From Actinomycetota bacterium (lineage in GTDB: Bacteria; Actinomycetota; Coriobacteriia; Anaerosomatales; JAHIQC01), in assembly GCA_018902765.1 (NCBI GenBank), contig JAHIQC010000127.1, positions 1 to 6,806 of the forward strand: 6,806 bases of DNA. The letters run 5' to 3'. A program made the position numbers and the translations under genes. Below are positions 5,870 through 6,806 of the stretch, in pieces; the stretch's first letter is position 1; every line of letters starts with the position of its first letter. The notes below the pieces were generated by a model. That model was not told where the DNA came from and searched no databases. It saw only the letters and a program-made list of their open reading frames with translations.

Positions 5870-6806
5870 TCACTCGAGTCCGCTGGGCAGAAGTCCCGCC
5901 CTGCCCTCGATAAGGACGCGCACCTCCGTTGGCGCACAATCACTTTCAGCCACTATTGCCACTTGCTTGCCAGTCTCTGCGCGTAGCGCCGCCACGACGT
6001 TCTGGCCCGGAACCATGAGCAACGCGTAGGTATCTTCATGTACCCCGAACAGATACGCAGCTGACTTGCCTTGGCGCAGAATCTCACGCATTCTACGCTC
6101 CGCTGAGATGCGTCTGGTGGTCGAAGACAGAGTTCGGCCTTCTCCTTTGCAGCATGCGCACGGCTCGGTCAGAAGACCGTAGAGTCCGTCGGTCACGTTC
6201 TTGCGGGTCATCTCGATCAGGCCGAGTTTGCTGATCTCTGTCACGCGTGTCTTGGTACGATCGCGCTCAAGGGCCGTGGTCAGCCTTTGCATGACTTCGA
6301 CCTTATGGAAGTGGTCCTCCATGTCGATGAAGTCGATCACGATGATTCCACCGATGTCACGCAGCCTCAGTTGACGCACGACCTCATCGGCAGCCTCGAT
6401 ATTGGTCTTGAATATCGTCTCCTCGAGGTTCTTTCGACCCACGAACTTGCCGGTGTTCACGTCGATGGCCGTGAGCGCCTCGGTCTTGTCTATGGTGATG
6501 TGGCCGCCACTGGACAACGAGACCGCGCGACGAAGCGCCGAGTCGATGGCGGGCTGCAAATCGTACACATCGAACAAAGGCACCTTGTCGCGGTAATGCT
6601 GAACACGGCGCAGCAGCTGAGGCGAGGTCTTCTTTAGGAACGAGGTGACCTTCTCGTAGACCGACTTGTCGTCGATCACAAGCCGTTTGAAGTCCTCGGA
6701 AAGGACATCTCGCACGAGGCGCAGCGCAACATCCATCTCGGTGTAGATGACCTCGGGGGCCAAGCCTTCTCGGGCCTGATGACTGACGCGCTTCCACAGG
6801 CGAAGG
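5870..6806 (-). CDS. rng: Ribonuclease E/G family endoribonuclease, C-terminal part (5' end outside window)
   Basis: Single-strand-specific endoribonuclease that processes rRNA precursors and cleaves mRNA in the cytoplasm. The reading frame enters from the right edge without a start. About 311 residues are visible, beginning LRLWKRVSHQAREGLAPEV, which matches the region after the S1/5'-sensor part of the family. The catalytic DNase I-like domain is present, with both Mg-binding aspartates: the Asp of LTAIDVNTGKF (codon near 6461-6463) and the Asp of IIVIDFIDM (near 6332-6334). Downstream is the Zn-link CACCKGEGR (about 6136-6160), a CxxCxGxG form, then the small C-terminal domain ending SGLE-TGA. 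There is no long disordered scaffold after it, so the protein resembles RNase G or a short RNase E; the N-terminal part that would help decide is not visible. It is the first of the co-directional block and precedes rplU by 103 bases. The family assignment is firm, but the choice between G and E is not. Confidence 0.95.
   Translation of the reverse strand, partial: LRLWKRVSHQAREGLAPEVIYTEMDVALRLVRDVLSEDFKRLVIDDKSVYEKVTSFLKKTSPQLLRRVQHYRDKVPLFDVYDLQPAIDSALRRAVSLSSGGHITIDKTEALTAIDVNTGKFVGRKNLEETIFKTNIEAADEVVRQLRLRDIGGIIVIDFIDMEDHFHKVEVMQRLTTALERDRTKTRVTEISKLGLIEMTRKNVTDGLYGLLTEPCACCKGEGRTLSSTTRRISAERRMREILRQGKSAAYLFGVHEDTYALLMVPGQNVVAALRAETGKQVAIVAESDCAPTEVRVLIEGRAGLLPSGLE

Overview
The window is a stretch of bacterial chromosome in which all eight recognisable genes lie on the minus strand and are closely packed. 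Read in the direction of transcription (high to low coordinates) the order is: ribonuclease E/G C-terminal part (cut by the right edge), rplU (L21), rpmA (L27), obg, proB, proA, nadD and yqeK (cut by the left edge). GC content looks high, roughly 60%. The order L21-L27-Obg-ProB-ProA-NadD is typical of Actinobacteria and some neighbouring Gram-positive groups. The NadD protein has an actinobacterial look, and Obg carries the C-terminal OCT domain. The L27 N-terminus begins directly with the mature sequence, without the cleaved leader of Firmicutes. Keeping yqeK after nadD, and an RNase G-like protein before L21, fits an early-branching actinobacterial lineage such as Coriobacteriia. That placement is an inference from gene order and protein character, not a search result.

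Region by region: 5870-6806 encodes the catalytic core and Zn-link of an RNase E/G. The 103-base gap 5767-5869 holds a good sigma-70-type promoter (TTGACT, 17-base spacer, extended TAGCAT) that should start the rplU transcript. 5194-5766 is rplU with an unusual extension of about 90 residues: a Lys/Ala/Pro linker built of 42-base tandem repeats, ending in a small Cys-Cys-Cys-His motif. 4888-5142 is rpmA. The 116-base gap 4772-4887 contains a strong GC-rich hairpin followed by a short U-rich run, a possible terminator or attenuator that would set ribosomal-protein output against the downstream genes. 3440-4771 is obg, 2323-3429 proB, 1033-2286 proA, 419-1036 nadD and 1-419 yqeK. The intergenic spacing from obg onward is 36 bases or less, with overlapping stop/start codons at proA/nadD and nadD/yqeK.

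The genes are housekeeping: rRNA and mRNA processing (RNase E/G), two 50S proteins of neighbouring function in assembly, the ribosome-assembly GTPase Obg, the first two steps of proline synthesis from glutamate, NAD synthesis, and a dinucleoside-tetraphosphate hydrolase. No mobile element, CRISPR array, tRNA or rRNA gene is visible. The one feature that departs clearly from the ordinary is the C-terminal extension of L21.
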